Under the pieces are notes generated by a model. It saw nothing but the letters and a program-made list of their open reading frames with translations, was not told the DNA's origin and did no database searches. From Myxococcota bacterium (GTDB lineage: Bacteria; Myxococcota; B64-G9), in contig JAKLGA010000005.1 of NCBI GenBank assembly GCA_022710975.1, positions 310,001-374,000 on the forward strand: DNA of 64,000 nucleotides, in the 5' to 3' direction. This document shows, in pieces, positions 1 to 8,455 of this stretch. Position 1 is the stretch's first letter, and every line of letters starts with the position of its first letter. A program made the position numbers and the translations under genes.

Positions 1-195
1 CAGCCGCCCCCGCAGCCGCTCGGTGAACACCTCGGGGAACACGAGCTGGACCCGGGCGCGCCCCGCCGTCCAGCGCAGCTCCATGGTGCGATCGAAACGG
101 CGGACCTCGCGCGGCTGGCCGGACGCGAGCGCGGGCCACAGCAGGGCCACCAGGAGCCCTGCCAAGCCCAGCCTGCCTGTCCAGTGTGCAGCCAT
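1..195 (-). CDS. Secreted protein of unknown function (N-terminal fragment)
   Basis: Only the first 65 codons are inside the window; the gene runs off the left edge. It starts with ATG at 195. The N-terminus is a typical signal peptide: a short charged start (His4, Arg8), a hydrophobic core of Leu/Ala/Val, and a likely cleavage site after Ala-Leu-Ala-Ser-Gly. The mature part begins with a basic, strand-like stretch (Arg/Phe/Thr alternating), compatible with an outer-membrane or periplasmic protein, but too little is visible to name a family. It lies 32 nt downstream of the Omp85-like gene on the same strand, so the two are probably co-transcribed and may act together in the cell envelope. That functional link is inference only. 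Confidence 0.6.
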   Translation of the reverse strand, partial: MAAHWTGRLGLAGLLVALLWPALASGQPREVRRFDRTMELRWTAGRARVQLVFPEVFTERLRGRL

Positions 196-227
196 CGCGC
201 CGATCGTGCTCCCGCGGCCCGCGCCGC

Positions 228-1811
228 CTAGAACGCCACGTCCATGATGTAGCCCAGGGACAGGGTGAACAGCCCGATGGGCGTGTCGAACTTGAGGCCC
301 AGGTCGAAGGACACCGGCCGCTTGGTCCGCCCCGTCCACTCGTCCTTGGTGGCCAGGAAGGAGGCCTTGGTCACGTAGGAGAAGTTCAACGCTGCGTAGA
401 AGTAGCCGCGGTAGAAGTAGGCCCCGTCGGACCAGAGCGGCACGTCGTACTCCGCCTCCAGCGAGGCCAGCAGGTCGCCGTAGTCCACCACCTCCGAGAA
501 GTTCACCTCCAGGTTGCGCGGCAGGGAGCCCTTGTCGATCAGGAACAGCGCGTGATCGCCCACGAAGAAGCGGGAGAAGAACGGGCTGCCGGTCTCGCCC
601 ACGTCCTGGATCAACCCGCCCAGCACGGACAGGCGCAGCACGTGATCGAGCCACAGGGTGATGGAGTGCGAGTAGAACAGCGTGTACTTGGAGTACTCGT
701 AGTCGCTGCCGAAGATCTTGCTGCCCAGCTCGATGCTGACCAGCAGGTGCATGCCCTGGGTCGGCATGAAGTAGTCGTCGCGGGTGTCCCGCTCGAAGGC
801 CAGGGTCAGCGACGACAGGGTGCTCTGGCCGTTGCGCACGTAGCCCTGGAAGGGGTAGTTGCCGCAGGGCACGCCCTCCACCGAGGGCGCGTGCAGATCG
901 GCCTCGATGTGCTCGGTGTGCAGCGCCAGCGACAGGCGGTGGGAGCTGTCGAGCTTGATGCCCATGCTGACGATGCCGCCCGCGCGCAGGTAGGGCAGGT
1001 CCAGGGGGCGGTCGAACGGGCAGTGCCCGGGCTGCTCCCCGAGCGGGTCCGGGATGGCCTCCACCAGCGCCCGCTCGCGGCCATGGGTGAACAGGGCCTG
1101 CACGCCGGCCTGGAAGCGGCTGGCCATGATCGCGGGCCAGTACACCCCCAGGCGCGCGGCCTGCTGCCACTCGGAGGCCACGAACGAGCCGGACAGCGAC
1201 AGCCCCAGCCCCAGGAAGTTGATGTCGGACACCCCCAGGCCGCCCCAGAACTCGTTCGTCTTCGAGTAGCCCAGGAACAGGTCGTCGATGATGATGCTGT
1301 TGCGCTCCTCCACCTCGATGAGCACCTTGACCCGACCGCGCTCCGAGCCCCGCTCGAGCCGCATCTGCACGTCGCGGAAGTAGCCCAGGGCCAGGAGGCG
1401 GATGCGGCTGAGCTGGACCACCTCCTCGTCGAGGGCATCACCGACCCGGAACTGCAGGTGGGACAGGATCAGCTCCGGGCTGGTCTTGGGGTTGCCGACC
1501 ACACGCACCGACTCGATCACGTAGCTGGGCTTGAAGGGATCGGCGTCCGGGTCGTCCCCGGCGTCCTCGCCTGCGCCCTCCTCGGTCCCGTCCGCGTCGG
1601 CCGCGGGCGGCGGGTCCGCGGGGGCGCCCTCCCCGGCCGGCGCAGGCGCCGGCTCCTCCGCCTGGTCCTGCCCTGGCTCCTGCGGCGCCGCGGGGGGGTC
1701 CCCGGCCCGGGCTGGGCCGCCCATGCAGGCCGCCGAGGCGAGGAGCAGGATGCCCGCCCATCCCGGCCCGGAGCGCGGCCTGCGCCTCTCCACACGGGGT
1801 TGGCTCACCAT
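228..1811 (-). CDS. Omp85/BamA-TamA-like outer-membrane protein with one POTRA domain
   Basis: The 527-residue product has an N-terminal signal peptide, an Ala/Pro/Glu/Asp-rich linker (about residues 37-92), one POTRA-like domain (about 95-170, with the IESVRVVGNPKT strand and the helix ending LGYFRDVQMRLE), and a C-terminal beta-barrel that ends in a strand closing with aromatic Phe (GYIMDVAF). This layout is that of the bacterial surface antigen (D15/Omp85) family, which inserts or transports proteins across the outer membrane. BamA proper has five POTRA domains and about 800 residues, so this is a short paralogue rather than BamA itself. The promoter in front suggests a leaderless mRNA starting at the ATG at 1811. 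The partial secreted protein follows on the same strand and could be a partner (inference). Confidence 0.75.
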   Translation of the reverse strand: MVSQPRVERRRPRSGPGWAGILLLASAACMGGPARAGDPPAAPQEPGQDQAEEPAPAPAGEGAPADPPPAADADGTEEGAGEDAGDDPDADPFKPSYVIESVRVVGNPKTSPELILSHLQFRVGDALDEEVVQLSRIRLLALGYFRDVQMRLERGSERGRVKVLIEVEERNSIIIDDLFLGYSKTNEFWGGLGVSDINFLGLGLSLSGSFVASEWQQAARLGVYWPAIMASRFQAGVQALFTHGRERALVEAIPDPLGEQPGHCPFDRPLDLPYLRAGGIVSMGIKLDSSHRLSLALHTEHIEADLHAPSVEGVPCGNYPFQGYVRNGQSTLSSLTLAFERDTRDDYFMPTQGMHLLVSIELGSKIFGSDYEYSKYTLFYSHSITLWLDHVLRLSVLGGLIQDVGETGSPFFSRFFVGDHALFLIDKGSLPRNLEVNFSEVVDYGDLLASLEAEYDVPLWSDGAYFYRGYFYAALNFSYVTKASFLATKDEWTGRTKRPVSFDLGLKFDTPIGLFTLSLGYIMDVAF

Positions 1812-1817
1812 GCTGGT

Positions 1818-1847
1818 GTTCTAGCACCTGCCCCACGCCACGCGCAA
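1818..1847 (-). promoter_or_regulatory. Sigma-70-like promoter, leaderless start of the Omp85-like gene
   Basis: On the minus strand TTGCGC (1842-1847) and TAGAAC (1818-1823) are separated by 18 nt. The -10 box ends 6 nt before the ATG at 1811, so transcription should begin at or within a base of the start codon, leaving no room for a Shine-Dalgarno sequence. Confidence 0.5.
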
Positions 1848-1867
1848 GTCCGCGCCGAAGCTCGGGT

Positions 1868-1897
1868 TTGACAAGCCTCGCCCCGGGCCGCTACAGT
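1868..1897 (+). promoter_or_regulatory. Sigma-70-like promoter for the 1939 gene
   Basis: TTGACA (1868-1873) and TACAGT (1892-1897) are separated by 18 nt on the plus strand. The start would be near 1904, giving a leader of about 35 nt before the GTG at 1939. It is divergent from the Omp85-like promoter, so both are packed in a 127-nt intergenic region. Confidence 0.6.
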
Positions 1898-1938
1898 GCA
1901 ACCGGCCAAGGAAAACGCGTGAACCCGGGAGCCAGGCC

Positions 1939-2940
1939 GTGGTGGACGTGGAGTACCTCCAGGGACTGCACGTGGTCGACAGCGCCCTTTGGCTGGACGC
2001 GCCGCGGCGGGCCGACCTGTGCTTCCTGTCCCACGCCCACCCGGGCAGGCCGCCCGGGCGCGCGCGCAAGGTGCTGACCTCCGAGATCACCGCCAGGTTG
2101 CTCGGGCGGGCGCTCGATCCGGCCACCACGCTGCTGTGCCCCTTCCAGCGCCGCTTCACCTTCGGCAACCTCGATCTGTGGCTGCACCCGGCCGGGCAGC
2201 TGCCCGGCTCGGCCCAGCTCGAGGCCGTGCGCGAGGGCGAGCGCCTGGTGTACGCCGGGCCCGCGCGCCTGTCCCCGGGCGGCCTGGTCGAGCCCGGGCG
2301 AATCCTGGCCTGCGACCGGCTGCTGCTGCCGGCCGAGCTGGGCGCCGCCCACCACCGCTTCCCGCCCCGCGCCGAGGTGGGGGAGGAGCTGGTGGCCTGG
2401 GCGCGCGCGGAGCTCGGCCGTGGCCGCAGGCCGAGCCTGTTCGCGCCGGAGCTGGGCGTGGCCCAGGAGATCGGCGCGGTGCTGGCCCGGGCGGGGCTCC
2501 AGCTCCGCGGCCACCGCCGGGTGCGGGCGGCCTTCCGCGCCCTGGCCGAGGCGGCCGCGCTCGAGCTGCCCGGCGTGGCCTCCCCGGGCGGGCGGGGCGG
2601 GCCGGACGAGGTCTGGCTGCTGCCGCTGCCGGCCCGCGCCCCGGTCTCCGCGCCCAACCTGCCCAACGAGGCGACGGCCATCGCGGGCGAGCCCGCGGCC
2701 GAACCCGGGGCGGCCAGGCGCTGGGGGGTCGAGCGGGCCTTCGCCTGGACCTGCCGGGCGGATCGCGAGGAGCTTTTACGCTACGCAGCGGGCTCGGGCG
2801 CCCGCTCGGTGGTCCTGTTCCACGGGGCCGCGGAGGAGCTGGCCGCGGCCATGCGCGCGCAGGGCCTGCCGGCCAGCGCGCTGGCCACCCCGAGCCAGCT
2901 CCCGCTCTTCCCGGAGGCCGCGCCGGACGCGGCCAGCTGA
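1939..2940 (+). CDS. Degenerate metallo-beta-lactamase/exonuclease-like protein
   Basis: The 333-residue product starts at GTG 1939, 35 nt after a good promoter. The N-terminal half resembles the SNM1/CPSF-type metallo-beta-lactamase fold (the family of ligase-associated exonucleases and mRNA 3'-end processing factors): a strand with Leu-Asp-Ala-Pro-Arg-Arg-Ala-Asp leads into FLSHAHPGR, where active relatives have HxHxDH. The Asp and last His of that motif are replaced by Gly and Arg, and the later conserved Gly-Asp is not evident (the matching stretch reads YAGPARLSP). No Zn-binding set is therefore visible, and catalytic activity is doubtful. The C-terminal third is Ala/Gly/Pro-rich with no recognised domain. 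The glycosyltransferase gene follows after 62 nt on the same strand. Family membership is moderately sure; loss of activity is inferred from the motifs. Confidence 0.55.
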   Translation: MVDVEYLQGLHVVDSALWLDAPRRADLCFLSHAHPGRPPGRARKVLTSEITARLLGRALDPATTLLCPFQRRFTFGNLDLWLHPAGQLPGSAQLEAVREGERLVYAGPARLSPGGLVEPGRILACDRLLLPAELGAAHHRFPPRAEVGEELVAWARAELGRGRRPSLFAPELGVAQEIGAVLARAGLQLRGHRRVRAAFRALAEAAALELPGVASPGGRGGPDEVWLLPLPARAPVSAPNLPNEATAIAGEPAAEPGAARRWGVERAFAWTCRADREELLRYAAGSGARSVVLFHGAAEELAAAMRAQGLPASALATPSQLPLFPEAAPDAAS

Positions 2941-3002
2941 CCGATGCAGGCGGACCCGCGAGGCTACGTACAATAGAGGACGACGAGGCGGGAAGAGGGA
3001 GC

Positions 3003-4775
3003 ATGGAGCCGACCAAGCCCAAGGCGTTGTACGCCTCCTTCGACCACATCCCGGGCCCCACGGGCACGGCCTGCTGGTCGGTCGAGGTGATCCGCGCCCT
3101 CTCCCGCCGCTGCGACCTCGACGGGCTGACGCTCAAGAACGAGGATCTCTCGCACATCGAGCGGTTCCACAAGGCGCGCCTGCTGCGCGTGCCGCTCGGC
3201 GGCGGACCCTTCCGCGAGCGCATCAAGACCTTCCGCCGCGCGCTGCACAGGCAACTCGGCAGCGAGGACTACCGCCTGGTCCACTTCACCTCGATCTGGG
3301 AAGGCATGGAGCTGTGCAGCCAGAAGAAGTCCCACAGCTACAAGCTGGTGTACGAGATCCACCGCCTGCCCTCGATCGACTTCCGCCTGAGCAACCCGGA
3401 GGACGCCCAGGAGATCGAGACCTCGCTGTCGCTCAAGCAGCAGGAGGAGCGCTGCTTCGCCCTGGCCGACCAGCTCATCGCCGGCTCGGAGCTGGTGGCC
3501 AAGCACCTCGAGCGCCGGGGCGTGTCCGCCTCCAAGATCAGCGTGGTCACCCCGGCGGTGAACCTGGCCCCCTTCGAGCGCGTGGGCCCGCCGAGCGGCG
3601 GGATCGGCACCATCCTGTACCTGGGCAGCATCAAGCCCTGGCAGGGGGTCGAGCTGCTGCTCCACGCCCTGGCCGGCCTGCCACGCCACATCCGCACGCG
3701 CCTGATGGTGGTGGCGCCGCGCGAGCAACCCTGGGACAAGGAGCTGCGGGAGCTGGTGCAGCGGCTGGGCCTGACCCGGTCCGTCGAGTTCCTCGACCCG
3801 GTGCCCTTCGAGGATCTGCCGGCCCTGGTCTCCCAGGCCTCCATCTGCGTGGCCCCGCTCAGCAACCACGAGCGCAACCGCATCGTCGCGCCCGTGCCCC
3901 ACAAGGTGCTGGTGTACATGGCCGCGCGCCGGCCGGTGGTGGCGCCCCAGCAGCCCGCCTTCCGCGATCTCGTCGAGCACGGCGTCCACGGCCTGCTCTA
4001 CCCGCCCAACGACGTGGCCGGGCTGGCCGAGGCGCTCATGCAGCTCCTGCTCGACCGCGAGCTCGGCGTCCGCCTGGGCAACCAGGCCCGCGCCCACCTG
4101 GAGGAGCACTTCGGCCTGGAGCGCTCCCTGGCGCGCCTGGTGGAGGTCTGGGAGCGGCTGGCCGGCCCCTTGCCGGAGCTCGAGACGGCCCCCGCCCGGG
4201 TGGCCGACACGGACGAGCAGCCGCTCGAGGCCCCGCCGGACACCCGCAAGGTGCTGGCTGGTGAGGCGTCGCCCTCCGCGGCCGCCGACAAGTTCGGGGC
4301 TGACACGGCCCCCGTGCCCCTGCGGCCCGCCCAGGCAGAACCGCCGCCGGACACGCACCCCGACCGCTCCCTGCCCGCGGCGTCCCCCGCGGAGGCGGAT
4401 CTGCCCGAGGAGCTGAGCTTCAGCGCGGTGGAGGCGGCTCCGCCCGGCCTGCCCGGCGAGGAGACGGACGCGGACCGCTGGCAGGTGCTGGACATGTCCC
4501 AGGTCCAGCTCGCCCCTCCCCGCCGCAAGGCGCCGGCGCCCGAGGATGGCCAGCCGCCCACCGATCCCGCCCGCCCGCGCTACCTGCTGGGCGGCCCCCC
4601 CTACCCGGTCGAGGCCGACGGGGAGACGCCGGGCAGCGAGACCCAGCGCGCCCCCACCCAGCGTGGCGGCGTTCCCCGCGGCCAGGGCAGCGGCCCGGCG
4701 CCCGCGGTCTCGGCGGCGCCCGCGGGCCAGAACCCGTCCCAGGCGCCCGCCGGCAAGGGCCCCAAGCCTGCCTGA
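3003..4775 (+). CDS. GT4-family glycosyltransferase with disordered C-terminal tail
   Basis: The 590-residue product starts at ATG 3003, preceded by a GAGGGAGC ribosome-binding site and a TACAAT -10-like hexamer (2969-2974). Residues 1 to about 405 form a two-domain GT-B glycosyltransferase of the GT4 (Glycos_transf_1) family: an N-terminal acceptor domain, then ILYLGSIKPWQGVELLLHAL and the donor-site region with VPHKVLVYMAARRPVVAPQ and the E-H-G-V-H-G-L-L-Y-P-P-N loop that binds the nucleotide-sugar. From about residue 410 the sequence becomes Pro/Ala/Glu/Gly-rich and looks disordered, an unusual 180-residue extension. It probably transfers a sugar to a cell-surface glycan, but donor and acceptor cannot be told. 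The open frame continues far upstream of 3003 because of high GC; only the part from 3003 looks like protein. Confidence 0.8.
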   Translation: MEPTKPKALYASFDHIPGPTGTACWSVEVIRALSRRCDLDGLTLKNEDLSHIERFHKARLLRVPLGGGPFRERIKTFRRALHRQLGSEDYRLVHFTSIWEGMELCSQKKSHSYKLVYEIHRLPSIDFRLSNPEDAQEIETSLSLKQQEERCFALADQLIAGSELVAKHLERRGVSASKISVVTPAVNLAPFERVGPPSGGIGTILYLGSIKPWQGVELLLHALAGLPRHIRTRLMVVAPREQPWDKELRELVQRLGLTRSVEFLDPVPFEDLPALVSQASICVAPLSNHERNRIVAPVPHKVLVYMAARRPVVAPQQPAFRDLVEHGVHGLLYPPNDVAGLAEALMQLLLDRELGVRLGNQARAHLEEHFGLERSLARLVEVWERLAGPLPELETAPARVADTDEQPLEAPPDTRKVLAGEASPSAAADKFGADTAPVPLRPAQAEPPPDTHPDRSLPAASPAEADLPEELSFSAVEAAPPGLPGEETDADRWQVLDMSQVQLAPPRRKAPAPEDGQPPTDPARPRYLLGGPPYPVEADGETPGSETQRAPTQRGGVPRGQGSGPAPAVSAAPAGQNPSQAPAGKGPKPA

Positions 4776-4825
4776 GCCTGACCCCGCGCCGCGGTGCGGC
4801 CTGTGGCAGGAATCTCTTCGAGCTC

Positions 4826-5374
4826 CTATCCGGCCCGTGGGAAGAGCTCGTCCTCCACTTCCAGCAGCCGGGCGCGCGCGAGCTCCAGCAGCGCGGGTGG
4901 CGCCAGACCCTCGGCGGACAGCAGCCCCACCCGGGTCCGGCTGGCCTCGGGCGCGATCGAGGGGTCCTCGACGAGCCCCGCCAGCTCGGCCGGCGTCAGC
5001 GCGCCCAGCGCCTCCCGGTCCGCGCTGCCCTCGAGCAGCAGGCGCGCGGAGGGCACGGCGGCGGCCAGCGCCCGAACCAGCACGCCGGCGTCCGGGCCGG
5101 CGCACCACTGCGCGCGGAGGGCCGCGCGCTCCTCGTCCTGGAGCCCGGCGCCGGCCAGCATGTCCTCGGCCACCGCGCCGCGCCGGGCCGGGTTGGCCGC
5201 GGTGAAGTCCGCGTCCAGCTCGGACAGCAGGCCGAGCAGGCCCCAGCGGTCCGGCTCCCCGCCCAGGCGTCCGGCCAGCGCCTCCATGATGGCCTCGACG
5301 GCCAGCGCCCGCCGGCGCACGGAGGCCGTGCGCACGTGGCGCCGGAGCAGCAGCCAGGCCTCGAAGCGGGTCAC
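4826..5374 (-). CDS. HD-superfamily protein lacking its metal-binding residues
   Basis: The 182-residue product starts at GTG 5374, overlapping the stop of the upstream kinase gene by 4 nt (GTGA). The first 90 residues match the layout of single-domain HDIG-type phosphohydrolases: a Leu-Ala-Val-Glu-Ala-Ile-Met helix, then LAGRLGGEPDRWGLLGLL. Active members have a His before LAVEA, His-Asp after GLL, and later His residues. Here these read Arg, Ser-Glu (LLSELDAD), Arg-Gly and Ala-Gln. Every expected ligand is substituted, so hydrolysis of phosphoesters is unlikely. The fold may be retained for protein binding, as in HDOD regulators. It is the last gene of an operon with two histidine kinases, which suggests a signalling partner or inhibitor role (inference). 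The C-terminal half is a helical Ala/Leu-rich region without a recognised domain. Confidence 0.55.
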   Translation of the reverse strand: MTRFEAWLLLRRHVRTASVRRRALAVEAIMEALAGRLGGEPDRWGLLGLLSELDADFTAANPARRGAVAEDMLAGAGLQDEERAALRAQWCAGPDAGVLVRALAAAVPSARLLLEGSADREALGALTPAELAGLVEDPSIAPEASRTRVGLLSAEGLAPPALLELARARLLEVEDELFPRAG

Positions 5375-6705
5375 GCGCCGGCCTCCGGGGTCGGACCGCC
5401 CAGCGGCAGCTCGAGCACCAGCTCCCCCTCGCCGCCGCTCGCGCGCAGCTCGAGCCCGCCGCCGTGGAGCTGGGCCACGCGCCGCGCCAACCCCAGCCCC
5501 ATGTGGATCCCGGGCGCGGCGCTCGCCTGCCGCCCGAAGTCCGTGAACAGGTCGGCCACCTGCTCGGGCGCGGGCGGAGGCGCGCCGAGGCGCACGCGCA
5601 GCTGGACCCGCGCCGGGCCGAGCGCCTCGACCTCGATCACCTCCCCCCCCACCTCCAGCATGGCCGCCAGGCTGCGCACCAGGCGGGGGACGTCGGCGAC
5701 GATCTCCTCGAGCCCCGCCGGCGCGCGGAGCGACAGCGGCCTACGCCGGAAGGCCGGCCCGAGCTCCTGCACGGCGGCCACCAGGCTGTCCAGGCGGACC
5801 GGCACCGGGTGGAGCAGGACCCGGCCGGCCTCGAGCTGGGAGGTCCACAGGATGTCGTTGATGAGCAGCAGCAGCCGCTCGCCCTCGTCACGGATGATCG
5901 TCAGGGCCTCACGCGCGCGCTCCCCCAGGCCCGGCCCGCGCAGCAGCAGGTCCGAGTAGCCCAGGATCGAGTTCAGCGGCGTGCGCAGCTCGTGGCTGAC
6001 GTTGCGCAGGAAGTGCGCCCGCAGCCGCTCGGCCTGCTCGACCTTCTCGGCGTAGCACGCGAGCCGCCCCAGCTCCTCCTCCAGCCGGGCGGCCAGGCGG
6101 TTGAAGGCGGCGGCGAGCTTGCCGGTCTCGTGGGGTGAATGGACCGGCAGCCGGCCGATGCGCGGCTCGTGCCCGTCGCGGGCCAGCTCGTCCAGGCGCT
6201 GCACCAGCCCGAGGGCCTCCGCGCGCAGGCTGCGGCCGGACAGGATCCCGACCCCGAGGGCGAACACCAGCGCGAGCAGCGAGACCAGCGCGCCGTCGCC
6301 GCCGAGCATGCTGCCCGCGCCCGGCGCCAGGGCCGTGGCCTGCCGGCCGTCGATCCACACCACGGCGGCGACGCCGGCGGCCGCGGAGGCCAGGAAGAGC
6401 ATGGCCGCGCGGCTGCGCAGGCCGAGGCGCAGGTGCCCGGGCACGCGCTCGAGGCCCGGCCGGGGTCGCCGCAGCCCGAGCAGCCAGCTCCCCAGCAGGA
6501 ACGCCCCGCCGCCCCCCAGGCACAGCCAGAACACCCAGGCGGCCGTGGCCGCGGCCTGGGCTCCGGTCAGCTCCTGGCCCTGCAGGGCGACCCGCGCCAG
6601 GCGCCCGACCTGGATGGCCGAGGCCGCGAGGCAGCCGAGCAGCAGGAGCCCGGGGGCCGCCACCAGCGCCGGCAGGCTGCCGCGCTCTGCGCCCGGGCGG
6701 CTCAT
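5371..6705 (-). CDS. Membrane histidine kinase-like protein with degenerate ATP-binding domain
   Basis: The 444-residue product starts at ATG 6705, inside the ATGA overlap with the upstream kinase. It has two hydrophobic helix pairs in the N-terminal 190 residues, a HAMP-like linker (ending FNRLAARLEEEL) and a normal dimerisation/phosphoacceptor motif (FLRNVSHELRTPLNSILGYS). The C-terminal HATPase_c domain is abnormal. Where kinases have the N box (N-x3-N-A-x-K) this protein has RSLAAMLEVGGEV, and the G1 motif (D-x-G-x-G) is replaced by RLGAPPPAPEQ. Only the G2-like GLGLARRVAQLHGG is kept. ATP binding is therefore doubtful while the phosphoacceptor His remains. It could act as a phosphotransfer partner or dimerisation partner of the intact kinase encoded just upstream. 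No response regulator is adjacent. Confidence 0.75.
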   Translation of the reverse strand: MSRPGAERGSLPALVAAPGLLLLGCLAASAIQVGRLARVALQGQELTGAQAAATAAWVFWLCLGGGGAFLLGSWLLGLRRPRPGLERVPGHLRLGLRSRAAMLFLASAAAGVAAVVWIDGRQATALAPGAGSMLGGDGALVSLLALVFALGVGILSGRSLRAEALGLVQRLDELARDGHEPRIGRLPVHSPHETGKLAAAFNRLAARLEEELGRLACYAEKVEQAERLRAHFLRNVSHELRTPLNSILGYSDLLLRGPGLGERAREALTIIRDEGERLLLLINDILWTSQLEAGRVLLHPVPVRLDSLVAAVQELGPAFRRRPLSLRAPAGLEEIVADVPRLVRSLAAMLEVGGEVIEVEALGPARVQLRVRLGAPPPAPEQVADLFTDFGRQASAAPGIHMGLGLARRVAQLHGGGLELRASGGEGELVLELPLGGPTPEAGA

Positions 6706-8393
6706 GCTCCGGCCTCCCGCGCGCGCTGGGCGGGCAGCCGGAACCAGAACTCGGCCCCGCCCCCCTCCCGGTTGGTCGCCCCGATCGAGCCGCCGTGCAG
6801 CTCGACGATCCGCCGCGCGATGGCGAGCCCGAGCCCCGAGCCGCGCCGCTCCGGATCGGTCAGGCCGGAGTGGAGCTGCTCGAACTCCCCGAACAGCCGC
6901 GCCAGCCCGTCCGCTGGCAGGCCGGGTCCGCGGTCGCCCACCCGCACCTCGACGCCGCCCTCGTCCAGCGACCGCAGGCTGACGTCCACGCGCGCGCCGC
7001 GCGAGTACTTGAGCGCGTTGCCCAGCAGGTTGATGAGCACCTGGCGCAGCCGCGTCTCGTCCGCCTGGAGGGGGGGCAGCGCGGGCGGCAGCTCGGCCAC
7101 CAGCTCGGCCTCGTAGCTGCGGGCCAGGCCGGTGACGGCCACCAGGGCCTCGCGCACCACCCTGGCCGGATCCACCGCGCTCAGGGCGAGAGCCATCTGG
7201 CCGCTGTCGAGCCGCGTCTGATCGACCAGCTCGTCCACCAGCCCCAGCAGGTGGTGGGCGGCGCGCACCACCGCGTGCACATCCTCTCGCTGCCCCTCGA
7301 GCAGCGCCTCGCCGGGAGCGGAGGACTCCAGCAGCAGCTCGCCGAAGCCCAGGATCGAGTGCAGCGGCGTGCGCAGATCGTGGCTGACCGCGAGCAGCAG
7401 ATCGGCCTGGCGCGCCTCGGCCTGGCGCGCCTCGGCCGCCCGCTCGCCCAGCACCCGGTGCAGGGCCTCCACCCGGCCGGCCAGCCGGTTGGTCGCCGCG
7501 CCCAGCTCCCCGATCTCGTCCAGGGAGCGCACCGGCAGACGCCGGGCGGGCTCCGCCCCCGGCGCGTCGGCCATCGCGCCCAGGCCGCTGGCCAGCACCC
7601 CCAGCTCCCGGCGCAGCGTGCCCATGGCCAGCGCGGCCAGGCCGCCCACCAGGACGACGAACAGCGGCCCACCCACCGCCAGGGCCAGGGCGCCGGAGAC
7701 GACCTCGGGCTGGAGGGCGGCCTCGGGCCCCACCTCCAGCGCCAGCCGGCGCAGGTGATCGAAGGCGGCCACGCCGGCCAGGCACCAGGCCACCGCCGCG
7801 GTGGCCGCCGCGGCCAGCACCCAGCGCTTGCGGAGATCCGGCTCCCAGGGGCGCGTGACCTCCGCGCCGCCCGCGGCCAGCAGCAGCGGCTCGAGCACCC
7901 AGCGGCCGACCAGGAAGGCCAGCAGCGCGTAGGTCAGCGCGAAGGCCAGGGACAGGATGTAGATCTCGACCACCAGCGCGGTCGGCGTCGGCAGCGCGGC
8001 CGAGCGCAGCACGGCGATGAGGGAAGCCGCCGCGCTCAGCAGCAGCAGGATCAGGATGAAGGAGTGGTAGGGGTAGCGCACCAGCCGTGCGCGCAGGCGC
8101 GCGGCCCGGGCGTCCGGCAGCCGCCCGGCCACCAGATCATCCCAGCCGCGGAGCGTCGGCCCGAGAAACAGGGCGTTGAAGGCCCAGACCACCAGGAGCA
8201 GGGTCGCCGCCACCAGGGAGTACCCGCGCACCCGCGCCGCCAGGTCCGCGGGCATCCGCACCGCGGCCGGGACCAGGGCGGCCCACAGGCCGACCAGCCC
8301 ACCCACCAGCAGGGCGTGGGCGAGCTGGAGCTGCCACAGGCGGGCCAGCGGCCGGATCGGCCGCGGCCCCCTCTTGTCCGCCGTCCCCCGCAT
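6702..8393 (-). CDS. Membrane sensor histidine kinase
   Basis: The 563-residue product starts at ATG 8393 and is the first gene of a three-gene operon. The N-terminal 270 residues hold about six hydrophobic segments, followed by a HAMP-like region (VRSLDEIGELGAATNRLAGR) and a short coiled coil. The kinase core is complete: H box (AVSHDLRTPLHSILGFGELL), N box (LRQVLINLLGNALKYS), G1 (VGDRGPGLP), F box (LFGEFEQL) and G2 (GSGLGLAIARRIVELHGG). It should autophosphorylate on the H-box His and pass the phosphate to a response regulator encoded elsewhere. No periplasmic sensor domain is obvious, so the signal may be sensed within the membrane. It is coupled by an ATGA overlap to the degenerate kinase, suggesting the two form a heteromer (inference). 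Confidence 0.85.
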   Translation of the reverse strand: MRGTADKRGPRPIRPLARLWQLQLAHALLVGGLVGLWAALVPAAVRMPADLAARVRGYSLVAATLLLVVWAFNALFLGPTLRGWDDLVAGRLPDARAARLRARLVRYPYHSFILILLLLSAAASLIAVLRSAALPTPTALVVEIYILSLAFALTYALLAFLVGRWVLEPLLLAAGGAEVTRPWEPDLRKRWVLAAAATAAVAWCLAGVAAFDHLRRLALEVGPEAALQPEVVSGALALAVGGPLFVVLVGGLAALAMGTLRRELGVLASGLGAMADAPGAEPARRLPVRSLDEIGELGAATNRLAGRVEALHRVLGERAAEARQAEARQADLLLAVSHDLRTPLHSILGFGELLLESSAPGEALLEGQREDVHAVVRAAHHLLGLVDELVDQTRLDSGQMALALSAVDPARVVREALVAVTGLARSYEAELVAELPPALPPLQADETRLRQVLINLLGNALKYSRGARVDVSLRSLDEGGVEVRVGDRGPGLPADGLARLFGEFEQLHSGLTDPERRGSGLGLAIARRIVELHGGSIGATNREGGGAEFWFRLPAQRAREAGA

Positions 8394-8399
8394 GCCTGC

Positions 8400-8428
8400 A
8401 GGGTATCGCCGCGCGAGGCGCGGCACAA
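8400..8428 (-). promoter_or_regulatory. Sigma-70-like promoter, leaderless start of the histidine kinase operon
   Basis: Minus-strand TTGTGC (8423-8428) and TACCCT (8400-8405) are 17 nt apart. The -10 box ends 6 nt before the ATG at 8393, the same geometry as at 1818, 39298 and 46113. Confidence 0.5.
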
Positions 8429-8455
8429 GGACCCGTCCCTGAGGGGCTCGAGGTT

